Positions 8,671 to 16,911 of a stretch of 46,381 nucleotides of DNA are shown here, piece after piece. The translations under genes and the position numbers were made by a program. Each line of letters opens with the position of its first letter. Within the stretch, counting starts at the first letter, position 1. Below the pieces are notes generated by a model. It saw only the letters and a list, made by a program, of their open reading frames with translations. It had not been told where the DNA came from and made no database searches. Source of the stretch: Planctomycetota bacterium (GTDB lineage Bacteria; Planctomycetota; Planctomycetia; Planctomycetales; Planctomycetaceae); assembly GCA_017859815.1 (NCBI GenBank), contig JAFMMM010000008.1:1-46381 (forward strand), in the 5' to 3' direction.

Positions 8671-10168
8671 TTGCCAAACGAACGGCCTTCAGTCCCGATA
8701 CTTCGATGATGTCGCGACGGTCCTCCTGAGACCAGCGGGTTCCCATAACGCCAACCGGATTACCAGCAAAACTCTGCAGATCCACTCCCGCAGCAGGACG
8801 CAGTTCAGCCAGAATATTGCCTTCACCGTCCGCCAGTACAAAACCATCAGCTCCACCGTCAGCCGGCAACAGCATTCCAGCCCCGACGAATGGATTCTGT
8901 GGACTTCCCGGCTGCAGCATCGATGCCGCTTCCGACTGTGAAACATCGCCTGTGGCCTCGACTGCGGAAGCCGGAATGACGTTGCCGTCAAATCGAGTCT
9001 CTGACACTGGCGTGGCGGATTGATCGGCAAACACAGTGGAGGTGCCCGGAGGCAGCATCTGTTGAGCCTCCACAAAAACTGATCGCTCGCCCGGATTCGT
9101 GGAAACCGCGGAGGTGGTGCCGGATGACTCACTTTTTCCCGGTTGCATGTACTGTGGAAATCCACCAGGGGCCTCACGCTGCACAATTCCCGAGCGAGAT
9201 TGAACCCGGTTACTCAGCGGACTGATGCCCGCGCTCATCATGGAACGAAATCCATGGCGCGACACCAGCGAAGCATCCCGACGCTCTGTGGCACTCTGCA
9301 GATTCCGAATATTACGGGCATCTGACATGCGCTGCTGATACCGCCTGATTGCCGCGAATCGCAGTTCGATCGCGGCCGACAGAGACGGACTGGTCAGTTC
9401 CGATTGCAAAGCTCGGTACTCCGCTTCAAGCTGGTCCAGATTCCACGTTGAGGCATCCTGCAGGACCATCGCGCGAAATTTTTGATCCAGTACTGCGATC
9501 TGCTTCCGCTCGGTCGTATGGCGTTCCTGCTCGACAAGTTGCGGACTCTTCGGCACATCTGACTCACTGGTGCTGTTTGCATCGGCAGTGGGAGATTTTA
9601 TCAGCCCTGATTGCGCTGCGTTTGATGGCATTCGGTATGCATCACTGTCCGCAAGTTGCTGCTGTCCAGGATCTACCGGCACCACGGCCACTCCCGGAAT
9701 CCATCGGCGTTCGCGCTGGGGAGGACTGATCTTCAGCATGGATTGCCGCCCCGAAGAAGTCTCCAGATCCCGGCGTTCCATGATCGCAACCACTTCCCCT
9801 GCCATCAACCTTCGCTGCCACACGGAAACCTCATCGCCAAACTCACTGCCCACAAACGCAACGACATTGTCATCTCGAACGACACCCTGAGTCGCATTGG
9901 TTCTCTCGACATACCGTTCGGCAATCCAGTTGAAGCTGCCCCCGGGAGGATCAATCATGTACCAGCCGCCCGGATCATGACGATGCACTGTCACCAACTG
10001 TCCCTGGGTGAGACGTTGAGTTGGGTAATAGCGCTCGCCTCCACCGGACCTCACCCATGTTTCTTCAGCAATCACCCGCGCCTGATAAGGAAATCTCGTT
10101 TCCCCAGCTTCAAGGTTCGTTGCTGAAAGACCTGCAATCAACAAACATCCAGCTGCAACCAGTCTCAT
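8663..10168 (-). CDS. Secreted SH3-domain / coiled-coil protein, unknown role
   Basis: The product has 501 residues from the ATG at 10168, chosen because GGAG lies 7 bases upstream and a signal peptide follows at once (MRLVAAGCLLIAGLSATNLEA). The frame is open a further 83 codons upstream to 10417, but that stretch is not signal-like and spans a perfect palindrome. After the signal peptide come two bacterial SH3-like repeats (about residues 27-80: ARVIAEETWVRSG, GWYMIDPPGGSFNWIAERYV; and about 90-150: NVVAFVGSEFG, ISPPQRERRWIPG). A Glu/Arg-rich region likely to form a coiled coil follows (about 210-300). A low-complexity Ser/Pro/Gly region precedes a C-terminal domain of about 90 residues (GNILAELRPAAGVDLQSF). 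It is probably periplasmic and may bind a cell-wall or envelope component. Its function is unknown. Confidence 0.75.
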   Translation of the reverse strand: MRLVAAGCLLIAGLSATNLEAGETRFPYQARVIAEETWVRSGGGERYYPTQRLTQGQLVTVHRHDPGGWYMIDPPGGSFNWIAERYVERTNATQGVVRDDNVVAFVGSEFGDEVSVWQRRLMAGEVVAIMERRDLETSSGRQSMLKISPPQRERRWIPGVAVVPVDPGQQQLADSDAYRMPSNAAQSGLIKSPTADANSTSESDVPKSPQLVEQERHTTERKQIAVLDQKFRAMVLQDASTWNLDQLEAEYRALQSELTSPSLSAAIELRFAAIRRYQQRMSDARNIRNLQSATERRDASLVSRHGFRSMMSAGISPLSNRVQSRSGIVQREAPGGFPQYMQPGKSESSGTTSAVSTNPGERSVFVEAQQMLPPGTSTVFADQSATPVSETRFDGNVIPASAVEATGDVSQSEAASMLQPGSPQNPFVGAGMLLPADGGADGFVLADGEGNILAELRPAAGVDLQSFAGNPVGVMGTRWSQEDRRDIIEVSGLKAVRLATP

Positions 10169-10714
10169 TGGCTTGCTCCAAACCATCAAATTCGGCTCCG
10201 AAAATTCATCATTTCGGGCCATTCCAATCACACCCGATGACATCTGCCGGAACGCGGAATTCTCTCCATGTTCCGAACACTCTGCTGCCAGTCGTTTTTT
10301 CACGATCGAATCACTCACAACCGACCATGCCATGGGCCAGTTCGGCAGATTCTGCCGAACTCCAACTCCTCCGGCAAAAACTGCCGATTCACCGACCGAA
10401 CTCACCAACGCTGACAAAGTCCTCTGCCATCTCTACCCAGCGCCGGAAAAACACTCTCCAACGGTCACCAAACACATCGACAGCCAGCATTTTCCGCCAC
10501 TGCGATGGCATACTCGCAAGCTTCAGCTCACGAGACAGAGCAACGGCGGGAATTGCCAGTAACTGCCATCAGGGCTTTCTTCATCCACTCTTTGGATTAC
10601 ACTTTCTCGGGAAATGGCTCAAGATTGAATTTCAATTGCACTGAAACGGTGCACTCAGTCCTGCAAAATCAACGCTCCCGACGTCCGGTTCGGGAGCTCA
10701 ATTCAGGTCGAACC
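10169..10714. promoter_or_regulatory. Divergent regulatory region with a perfect 23-bp palindrome
   Basis: This stretch of about 545 bp lies between the leftward SH3-domain gene and the rightward redoxin gene and has no credible gene. At 10339-10361 there is a perfect inverted repeat with arms AGTTCGGCAGA and TCTGCCGAACT around a single T. A smaller stem follows (CGGCA 10372-10376, TGCCG 10382-10386). At 10623-10635 there is a 13-nt palindrome (ATTGAA-T-TTCAAT), 80 bp upstream of the redoxin start, placed like an operator. No T-tract follows the large palindrome, so it is not a classical terminator. Confidence 0.5.
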
Positions 10715-11326
10715 ATGAAACGAACGCTGTCACTGGTACTCCTGTTCCTGCTCATCTCCCCTGTCACCGGCGACGAACCCCGCCTGCAAATCGGGCAGGT
10801 GGCACCCGCGTGGAAAAACCTGCCAGCAACGAACGGAAAAAAATATTCTCTAACCGACTTTGACAACATCGACGTGCTCGTGGTCTGCTTCACCAGCAAC
10901 ACTTGCCTGTATTCGCAGGACTATGAAGGACGGATGGCCCTATTCAGTAACGCCTACTCTCAGGCTGGCGCAAGCGTCAAACTGATTGCCGTCAACTCCA
11001 GCCCAAAGCCATCAGACAGCATCGAGAACATGAAACGACGGGCTGAAGAAAAGAAGTACCCATACCTTTACCTTGCCGACCATGAACAGACGCTCGCCCG
11101 TTCGTGGGGCGCTATCTTTACTCCGGAATTCTTCGTCCTGAACAAGTCCCGGGAAATTGTCTTCATCGGTGCCATGGACGATCACACAATGGAGGATAAA
11201 GTCACCAGGCATCACCTGAACGACGCGGTCGACGCTGCACTCATGGGCACACTGCCGAAAGTCACCACCGTTCCGGCAAGGGGTTGCCGTATTCCCGTCA
11301 GTCGCTCTCGCAGACAAAAGCCGTAA
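10715..11326 (+). CDS. Exported thioredoxin-fold redoxin (AhpC/TSA-like)
   Basis: The product has 203 residues. The N-terminal hydrophobic stretch (RTLSLVLLFLLISPVTG) is a signal peptide, so the protein should act outside the cytoplasm. The thioredoxin-fold region contains VLVVCFTSNTCLYSQDYEGR, KLIAVNSSPKP, AEEKKYPYLYLAD and TPEFFVLNKSREIVFIGAMDD. These match a redoxin group common in planctomycetes that ends in an 'ARGC' motif (Cys191 here). In relatives I recall, the active site reads CNxC; here the first position is Ser (SNTC), leaving Cys64 as the likely reactive residue, with Cys58 and Cys191 as possible partners. The frame opens earlier (10505), but the ATG at 10715 starts the signal peptide. 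The next gene follows after 39 bp. Confidence 0.85.
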   Translation: MKRTLSLVLLFLLISPVTGDEPRLQIGQVAPAWKNLPATNGKKYSLTDFDNIDVLVVCFTSNTCLYSQDYEGRMALFSNAYSQAGASVKLIAVNSSPKPSDSIENMKRRAEEKKYPYLYLADHEQTLARSWGAIFTPEFFVLNKSREIVFIGAMDDHTMEDKVTRHHLNDAVDAALMGTLPKVTTVPARGCRIPVSRSRRQKP

Positions 11327-11365
11327 TCATCCAGGAACAGCAATCACTTTGCAGGTCGCGCCACG

Positions 11366-12223
11366 ATGACTGTCGATCACGAATTACAGCAGACACATTG
11401 CGGATCACCCCACTCGTGTTGCCTCCTGCTCCTTCTGCTCGCAGTCACGCACATCGGCTGTCAGGCGACTCCACGCACAACCTTCTCCACCTCTCCTCCT
11501 GATCGTCATCTGTTCAGCGGAGATGGGTTCGCCATTCACAGCGACGTCCCGCTGCGGCCGGATGACCCCATTGTCAAACAATTGGCTGAGACCCGATTGA
11601 CCGTAACCAACCGCTTAAAGCTCCAGGAACAGCGAGATCCAATCGACGTCTACCTGTTCAGTGATGAAGTCAGCTATCGCAACTTTCTCCGCGTCCGCTG
11701 GCCTGCACTGCCCTCCCGCCGAGCCTACTTCATGCAGACATCCAAACAGCTGGCTGTCTACTCATTCGTTAGTTCCCGAGTCCTTTCAGATCTGCGGCAC
11801 GAATTCACTCACGGAATTCTGCACGCGTCATGCTCCCACGTACCGCTGTGGCTTGATGAGGGACTGGCAGAATACTTTGAAACTGCCACTGACCTGGATA
11901 ACCGTCGCAGTCAGCAGCACCTCGATGAACTACTACTGGCCGAACAGGAAGGATGGAGCCCGGGAATGTTCCGCCTCGAAATGATCGCGGAATTCAGCGC
12001 GTTCTCAGCACGTGACTATGCCGAAGCGTGGGCATGGACTCACTTCCTCCTCAATGGCAGCCGGGAGGGTCAGGCAGTCCTGCTGAAATACATCGCGGAC
12101 CTGCGAGACGCGACGGTTGCCCCGGGATTTCTGCAACGGCTTGAGAAAGCTGTACCGACATACGCCGGAGATCTCTGGGACCACCTGCACAGTCTTCGTC
12201 GCGATTCGAATGCCGCTCTATGA
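11366..12223 (+). CDS. Zinc peptidase-like lipoprotein (DUF1570 type)
   Basis: The product has 285 residues. A hydrophobic segment (LLLLLLAVTHIGC, Cys32) is a probable signal peptide with an imperfect lipobox, so the protein is likely a lipoprotein or exported. The gluzincin zinc motif HEFTH is at 145-149, followed by WLDEGLAEYFE (162-172), where Glu165 is the expected third zinc ligand. This spacing and the 'DEGLAEY' block match the DUF1570 group of planctomycete peptidase-like proteins. The substrate is unknown. It lies 39 bp after the redoxin gene on the same strand, and the two may be co-transcribed. Confidence 0.82.
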   Translation: MTVDHELQQTHCGSPHSCCLLLLLLAVTHIGCQATPRTTFSTSPPDRHLFSGDGFAIHSDVPLRPDDPIVKQLAETRLTVTNRLKLQEQRDPIDVYLFSDEVSYRNFLRVRWPALPSRRAYFMQTSKQLAVYSFVSSRVLSDLRHEFTHGILHASCSHVPLWLDEGLAEYFETATDLDNRRSQQHLDELLLAEQEGWSPGMFRLEMIAEFSAFSARDYAEAWAWTHFLLNGSREGQAVLLKYIADLRDATVAPGFLQRLEKAVPTYAGDLWDHLHSLRRDSNAAL

Positions 12224-12227
12224 AATA

Positions 12228-12247
12228 CCGCCTGGAGTCTCAGGCGG
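12228..12247. terminator. Hairpin between convergent genes, possible bidirectional terminator
   Basis: A perfect 7-bp stem (CCGCCTG 12228-12234, CAGGCGG 12241-12247) with a six-base loop sits exactly between the stop of the DUF1570-like gene and the end of the convergent membrane-protein gene. Only weak T-richness follows on the minus strand (TATTTC). The location supports a terminator more than the sequence does. Confidence 0.4.
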
Positions 12248-13520
12248 CAGTCGTTGCTGCTTCCAGTTCTTCCCCGCCGCTGGCACCGGGAGACCTCACG
12301 CTGTCAGCCACGTCGCAGAACTGCAGCGATTGAGATCGCTGCGGAGGATCTGAATTGCGGTAGAGCACAAACCACGTATGCAGAAGACAGCCTGAGAGGA
12401 TCAGGCCGGATGTGAGTAGTTGCAGCACAGCAACAAAATCCGACTCCGCCTGCACATTTCCTCGCAGCGGTAACACAGCCAAAACCAGCCCCAGACCTAA
12501 ACCGATCGTCAACAGGATTTGCGAAGTGCGGAATCGCTGCATGTCCTTCGAGATTTTAAACAACGTACACAGGAAGACGGCACTTGCCGGCACAACCCAC
12601 AACGCATGACGTGATGCTGCAGGAGCTGAGCCGCCGACTCCAGTGGGCAACATGATCAACTGCTCGATGTCCGGCACCAGTGAACTCGAAAAAAAGAAGC
12701 CAACCGCAAACAACTGAGCGGAGAGCCACTTCCAGACGCGGTAATCCCCACGGAAATCGACCGTGCTGCAGGAACGAGCCACCGCGATAAGAAAGCATAA
12801 CTGTGCCGCAAAGCACAATTCGAAACTCACCAAAACCCGCAGCAACCGCTGTAGCGGTGAACCCGACTCCCGCAAAGAACCCAAACCGGTGTCCCAACCG
12901 GTGCCTGGCACCGAAACATCCTCCGAACCGATGTCCGCATTGGTGCCAGGCACTGAAATCCCGGGCTCCGAGGTGCCAGGTACGGTGTGACCAATCACGG
13001 CCCCGAGCCCTCCTGCGACTGCGGTGCCTGGCACCCGATCGCCACTGATCGTATCGGCACCCACCCAAGTGACGCGACGTGATCGATCATCATCCAAAAT
13101 TGCAGGAGCGGAGTAGACGGTGCCAGGCACTTTTTGAGAAAGCTGTAATCCGTCACCGGCGATCAACAGAGTTGCGACCTTTGGGCTCCTGGGACTGGTC
13201 GGCACTGACGGAAGGAGGGCCAGCGGCAGGAGAAGAAGTCCGCCGCAAACACAAGCATTCTTCCAAAGTCGGCGGGAAATCAGCCGGCGCAACACAAATA
13301 GCGAGACCAGCCGTATTGCGGCTCGCTCATCCTCTGTCCCGGAACAAGCATGCATTTGCTGAACTCGTTCCAGATGTCGCTGTTCGAAGGAAAGGCCTTC
13401 GCCAGAATCCGAGGATATGCAGACTTCACTGGATTGTTCATCGAGACAAGGCTGATCGACCAGCATCCGCCGCCTGCGGCCTTCTGCCCACCCAGCAAAC
13501 ATCTTAGAGGGACCATCCAT
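12240..13520 (-). CDS. Six-pass membrane protein with five in-frame VPGT repeats
   Basis: I do not recognise the family. From the ATG at 13520 it has 426 residues; a GTG at 13544 is an alternative start and neither has a strong ribosome binding site. About 85 cytoplasm-like residues precede a first hydrophobic segment (about 89-105, CGGLLLLPLALLPSV). A loop of about 120 residues follows, then five more hydrophobic segments (about 225-247, 267-283, 305-322, 333-352, 360-386) and a polar tail. The loop contains VPGT five times (residues 131, 163, 180, 190, 204). Each is encoded by a copy of a short palindrome that also belongs to repeats around the adjacent RAYT gene. The insertions appear tolerated because they fall in the loop between segments 1 and 2. 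Function is unknown. Confidence 0.6.
   Translation of the reverse strand: MDGPSKMFAGWAEGRRRRMLVDQPCLDEQSSEVCISSDSGEGLSFEQRHLERVQQMHACSGTEDERAAIRLVSLFVLRRLISRRLWKNACVCGGLLLLPLALLPSVPTSPRSPKVATLLIAGDGLQLSQKVPGTVYSAPAILDDDRSRRVTWVGADTISGDRVPGTAVAGGLGAVIGHTVPGTSEPGISVPGTNADIGSEDVSVPGTGWDTGLGSLRESGSPLQRLLRVLVSFELCFAAQLCFLIAVARSCSTVDFRGDYRVWKWLSAQLFAVGFFFSSSLVPDIEQLIMLPTGVGGSAPAASRHALWVVPASAVFLCTLFKISKDMQRFRTSQILLTIGLGLGLVLAVLPLRGNVQAESDFVAVLQLLTSGLILSGCLLHTWFVLYRNSDPPQRSQSLQFCDVADSVRSPGASGGEELEAATTAA
12901..13130. repeat. Five copies of palindrome GTGCC(A/T)GGCAC
   Basis: Copies lie at 12901-12911, 12943-12953, 12973-12983 (variant GTGCCAGGTAC), 13024-13034 and 13120-13130. The core is an 11-nt palindrome with a single central base, and four copies are exact apart from that base. 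Starts are 42, 30, 51 and 96 bp apart, all multiples of three, and each copy encodes VPGT in the membrane-protein frame. Because the core is palindromic it encodes V-P-G-T in either orientation. The last copy is followed on the plus strand by TTTTT. This size and symmetry resemble REP-type elements mobilised by RAYT proteins, and a RAYT gene lies about 600 bp away. Confidence 0.85.
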
Positions 13521-13754
13521 GGTCGCATTGGCCTTCGAGATCACTTCGCGCGATCGATATTGGATTCCGAGAGGATGTCATCCGTGGATGTTGTCAAGCA
13601 GAATCAACGACGTTGGTTTTTATCAGTCATTGCCGCAGACCCTGATTCAGTCAATATCACGCCTCTGAGGCTTACCAATAAATCTTTTCCGCGTAGCCGA
13701 TCCAATCGCTACAATCACTCGTAACCGAACTGGTTGCTATGGTCACAGACTGGT

Positions 13755-14789
13755 CTACGCCCCCCCCTTGTTAACTGCACCAATCCGGCGATGAACTGTC
13801 TTCATTGGCTTCTTTATGATGCGAGACGGGAGTTCTGCTGCAAAACGGAAGCTCTTTCGGAAGTTGCTCACAATCGCAATCCAGTGCTCACCCGGAATCG
13901 CGAGTCTTTCGATTATTGGCGGTACTGCACTCGAGATTCGCGATTTCCTGCCCCGATGGAGGTGTCGTCCAGACCAGTCGACCACCTCGAGGTAGGCAAC
14001 GAATTCGACCTCCAAAAAAGGCATTTTCGGCTTCGGGTTTTGCTCAGTCCAAAGTTGACATTTTTCCGGCTGAGGCGACCTGTCAAGAAAGGGAACCAGC
14101 CAGTCACAACCAGGTGCTCCTTGCCCCCTGTCTTTCGATCGTTTGCCTACGATTCGAATGCGTTCGCTGAGCCCTGTAAATTCACCAGTTTCTGGAGTAT
14201 CAGCAATACCTGCCCTTACTTCATTCAAATCGACGTAAACCATTGCCGCAATCAATGCAAACTGATCTTTCAATGGTCTGACATCGTATCGCCCCTCCCA
14301 AAAATGACCGGAGACATCGTCTTCTTTGTTGGCACGTCGGGCGACAGGTTCCGCCAGACATTTCATAAACCACGAGACTGATACGAGCCGGTCTCTAAGG
14401 ACATTCACCCGTTCAGCATCCGTGGCGATCGCGTTGATTTCCGCGGTATTTGGCGAATCGCGAGAGTCCCGTTTCATTGCAGCAGTTGGAAATAGGCTGA
14501 GCCAACGAGCGGCGATTTCCGTCTCAGTCCAGTTCGCTGCCTGATCAGGACAACTCAGGATCACAAGGTGGAAGTGATTACTGAGAATTGCATAAGTACA
14601 GATCTGAATCGAGAACGCCTCACAAAGCACCCTACAGCGATCTCGTATCCATTGCTTTCGATAGGTGTAGTCTCGTCCCCCGCCGGGCATCCGACCGCAT
14701 AACCGAGTTCTTCGAACACATCGATGGGTGATGAGAAACGCCTGTCGATCAGATCCACTGTAGATTTTGGAACGATTTACTCTCGGCAT
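13755..14789 (-). CDS. RAYT-type (REP-associated, Y1/HUH) transposase
   Basis: The product has 344 residues from the ATG at 14789, preferred over 14813 because GAGAGG lies six bases upstream. The Y1-transposase domain covers about residues 15-200. It has the metal-binding HUH motif NHFH (His72 and His74) in TYAILSNHFHLVI, then ARRANKEDDVSGHFWEGRYD and YVDLNEVRAGIAD, typical of IS200/RAYT-like single-domain proteins without flanking IS ends. These proteins act on short palindromic repeats, which are present on both sides of this gene. At the place where relatives usually show Tyr-Ala-Arg-Arg-Phe-Asn this protein reads Val-Ala-Arg-Arg-Ala-Asn (from Val149), so the usual catalytic Tyr is absent or lies elsewhere. 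The frame is intact, which points to a domesticated gene or a recent copy. Confidence 0.88.
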   Translation of the reverse strand: MPRVNRSKIYSGSDRQAFLITHRCVRRTRLCGRMPGGGRDYTYRKQWIRDRCRVLCEAFSIQICTYAILSNHFHLVILSCPDQAANWTETEIAARWLSLFPTAAMKRDSRDSPNTAEINAIATDAERVNVLRDRLVSVSWFMKCLAEPVARRANKEDDVSGHFWEGRYDVRPLKDQFALIAAMVYVDLNEVRAGIADTPETGEFTGLSERIRIVGKRSKDRGQGAPGCDWLVPFLDRSPQPEKCQLWTEQNPKPKMPFLEVEFVAYLEVVDWSGRHLHRGRKSRISSAVPPIIERLAIPGEHWIAIVSNFRKSFRFAAELPSRIIKKPMKTVHRRIGAVNKGGA

Positions 14790-15642
14790 GTTAAGCCTCT
14801 CGCGGGAATCCACATCAGAAACTAGTAATCAATCATCGTCACCCTTAATAAACGTTTTAACACCGCACCACAAACCCGCTCTTCTTCGGCGTTTTTTTTC
14901 TGAACTGCAGATGAAAATGACAGTCGGTTGCATGCTTTCACCACGCGCGTTGATTTGCCACAACACGACGGTTCTCGGGCTTCTGCATTGCATACTGAGT
15001 AAACTCGTGGACGCGTTGGCAGATCCACGCTCAATATCAGCCGAGACCCACATGCCAAGATGGGGAATTCTTCGGAATACCTGCGCGGCCCCCTGCGTGC
15101 AGGAAATCGCATCAAGTCGTGACGACTCCTCGCAGCAACGCGGATCTCCCCCGCGATAGCTGCGATAACGTGTCTGGTACCCAGGAATGTTTCTGGTACC
15201 TGCGCATGTCAGGAAAATTGTGGAAGGCTATTCGTTCAGCAGCTTCCAATTCAGAACGCCACACCAAAGCCGTGGTTGCCACCCGCGTTACTCCGCGGGG
15301 CTCCCCCCGGCCTGTTGCCACCGCCGCCTGCACGGTCACATTTCGATCTTTCGATGGCACGGTGTTCAGCGACAGGGATGTGCCCGCATGACCGGATTTC
15401 CATTCCAACACATCCGCCGACCAGAGTACGCAGTGTTCCGCTACGGCCGGAGTGTTCTGTTACGAACCGTGCGAGGGCCAAAACGAGGCAGCTGCGACTG
15501 GATCGCGAACATGCTGAGACTTCGACGGAACACGCGACAGAGATCTCCCAGTCAACACACTGTGGAATGCGGCCTTGCCTGCATCACTCGGATCGCTTCT
15601 CGTCCCCGTCTTTGCTCCTTCCGGTCGACAGAAAGAGGAGAA
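14790..15642. other. About 850 bp without a convincing gene, beside the RAYT gene
   Basis: No recognisable protein, tRNA or rRNA was found between the RAYT start and the end of proA. An open minus-strand frame spans about 15112-15459 but offers only a GTG start (15411) and matches nothing I recognise. Two related palindromes lie inside it at 15170-15199. A T-run occurs near 14894 without a good stem before it. The region may be decayed sequence or RAYT-linked non-coding DNA. Confidence 0.5.
15170..15199. repeat. Two tandem GTxTCTGGTAC palindrome variants
   Basis: GTGTCTGGTAC (15170-15180) and GTTTCTGGTAC (15189-15199) are separated by eight bases. The first differs from the 12.9-13.1 kb repeat GTGCCTGGCAC at two positions, and both changes keep base pairing as G-T wobbles, which suggests a related folded element. 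It sits about 380 bp upstream of the RAYT start, so repeats occur on both sides of that gene. Confidence 0.55.
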
Positions 15643-16911
15643 TCAGCCTCGAGTTTGGCCCGTCCCTCGCAACACATACTTGTAGGTGGTGAGCTCCTGC
15701 AGGCCGCATGGCCCGCGTGCATGAAATCGATCCGTACTGATCCCGATTTCAGCTCCCAGTCCCAGTTCACCTCCGTCATTGAACCGTGTGCTGGCATTCA
15801 CGACGACGGCCGAGGAATCCACCAGGGTTTCGAAGGCTTCCGCTGCCGCAAAACTCTGCGTGACGATTGCATCTGTGTGAGCCGATCCAAATTCTCGAAT
15901 GTGCTGCACAGCCTGCTCCAGCGAATCCACTACTTTCACATTAAGAATCAAAGCGAGGTGCTCAGTTGAGTAGTCTTCTGCCGTCGCCGCCACTGCCCCG
16001 GGTGCCAAAGCAAGGCTGTCTTGACAGCACCGCAGTTCGACCTTGTGATGTTGCAGAGCCACGGCGACTTCCGGCCAGACTCGATCCAAAGCCGCCCGAT
16101 GAATCAGCAGCGATTCCGCTGCATTGCAAACGCCGGGCCGTTGGCACTTGCTGTTGACGACAATTTCTTTCGCCATTTGAACATCTGCAGATTCATCAAT
16201 GAAAACGTGGCAGATTCCGTCGTAGTGTCGAATGACCGGCATTGTCGCCTCCCGACAAACGCGTTCGATCAGTGACTTGCCGCCCCGAGGAATCGTCACG
16301 TCGATCAGGTCGCCACAGGACAGGAATTCTCCAACTAATGCCCTGTCGGGAAACTCAACGAGTTGAACAGCATGTTCGGGTAATCCTTCCGTCCTGAGGG
16401 CCTCCTGCAGAATCTCTCCGAGCGCAAGATTGCTGTGTAACGCCTCCCGGCCACCGCGAAGGATGACGCTGTTCCCGCTCTTGATGCAGAGAGCAGCGGC
16501 ATCAATCGTAACATTCGGACGCGACTCAAAGATGAAGAACACAACACCCAGTGGAACTCGCACGCGATTTACCTGAAGACCATTTGGCCTTCGCCCACCG
16601 CTGATCACCTCTCCTACCGGATCCGGCAGTGCACAGATCTGTCTCACTGCTGCGGCGAGCGATTCAATTCGCTGCTGACACAGTCGCAGGCGATCCAACA
16701 TCGCCGGGGAAAGCCCGCTGTTCTCCCCCGCAATCAGGTCCAGTTGATTTGCCTGGAGAATGGAATCCTGTCTTTCAAGCAACAGGGCCGCGACCTGTTC
16801 AAGCCAGGCATTCTTCTGGCTGCCGGTCAGCGATGGCAACTGCTGGGCAGCATTTCGCGATTGCCCCGCGATCTTTTTTGCGTACCCGGGGTCTGGAATG
16901 CAATCGGCCAT
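15643..16911 (-). CDS. proA: Gamma-glutamyl phosphate reductase
   Basis: The product has 422 residues, the usual length. ProA reduces gamma-glutamyl phosphate to glutamate semialdehyde with NADPH in cytoplasmic proline synthesis. The aldehyde-dehydrogenase-like signatures are clear: [44 protein letters not shown], and the catalytic block [13 protein letters not shown] with Cys262 as the expected nucleophile. The C-terminal [19 protein letters not shown] and [10 protein letters not shown] blocks are intact. No proB is visible in the window. The ATG at 16911 starts close to the family N-terminus. It is transcribed away from the nuo operon. Confidence 0.97.
   Translation of the reverse strand: MADCIPDPGYAKKIAGQSRNAAQQLPSLTGSQKNAWLEQVAALLLERQDSILQANQLDLIAGENSGLSPAMLDRLRLCQQRIESLAAAVRQICALPDPVGEVISGGRRPNGLQVNRVRVPLGVVFFIFESRPNVTIDAAALCIKSGNSVILRGGREALHSNLALGEILQEALRTEGLPEHAVQLVEFPDRALVGEFLSCGDLIDVTIPRGGKSLIERVCREATMPVIRHYDGICHVFIDESADVQMAKEIVVNSKCQRPGVCNAAESLLIHRAALDRVWPEVAVALQHHKVELRCCQDSLALAPGAVAATAEDYSTEHLALILNVKVVDSLEQAVQHIREFGSAHTDAIVTQSFAAAEAFETLVDSSAVVVNASTRFNDGGELGLGAEIGISTDRFHARGPCGLQELTTYKYVLRGTGQTRG

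Noticed and set aside
10169-10417. N-terminal extension of the SH3-domain protein to 10417
   Set aside because: The stretch spans a perfect palindrome and precedes a clear signal peptide with its own ribosome binding site at 10168.
15187-15969. 260-codon plus-strand frame over the end of proA
   Set aside because: It is mostly antisense to proA, and its sequence has no protein-family features.
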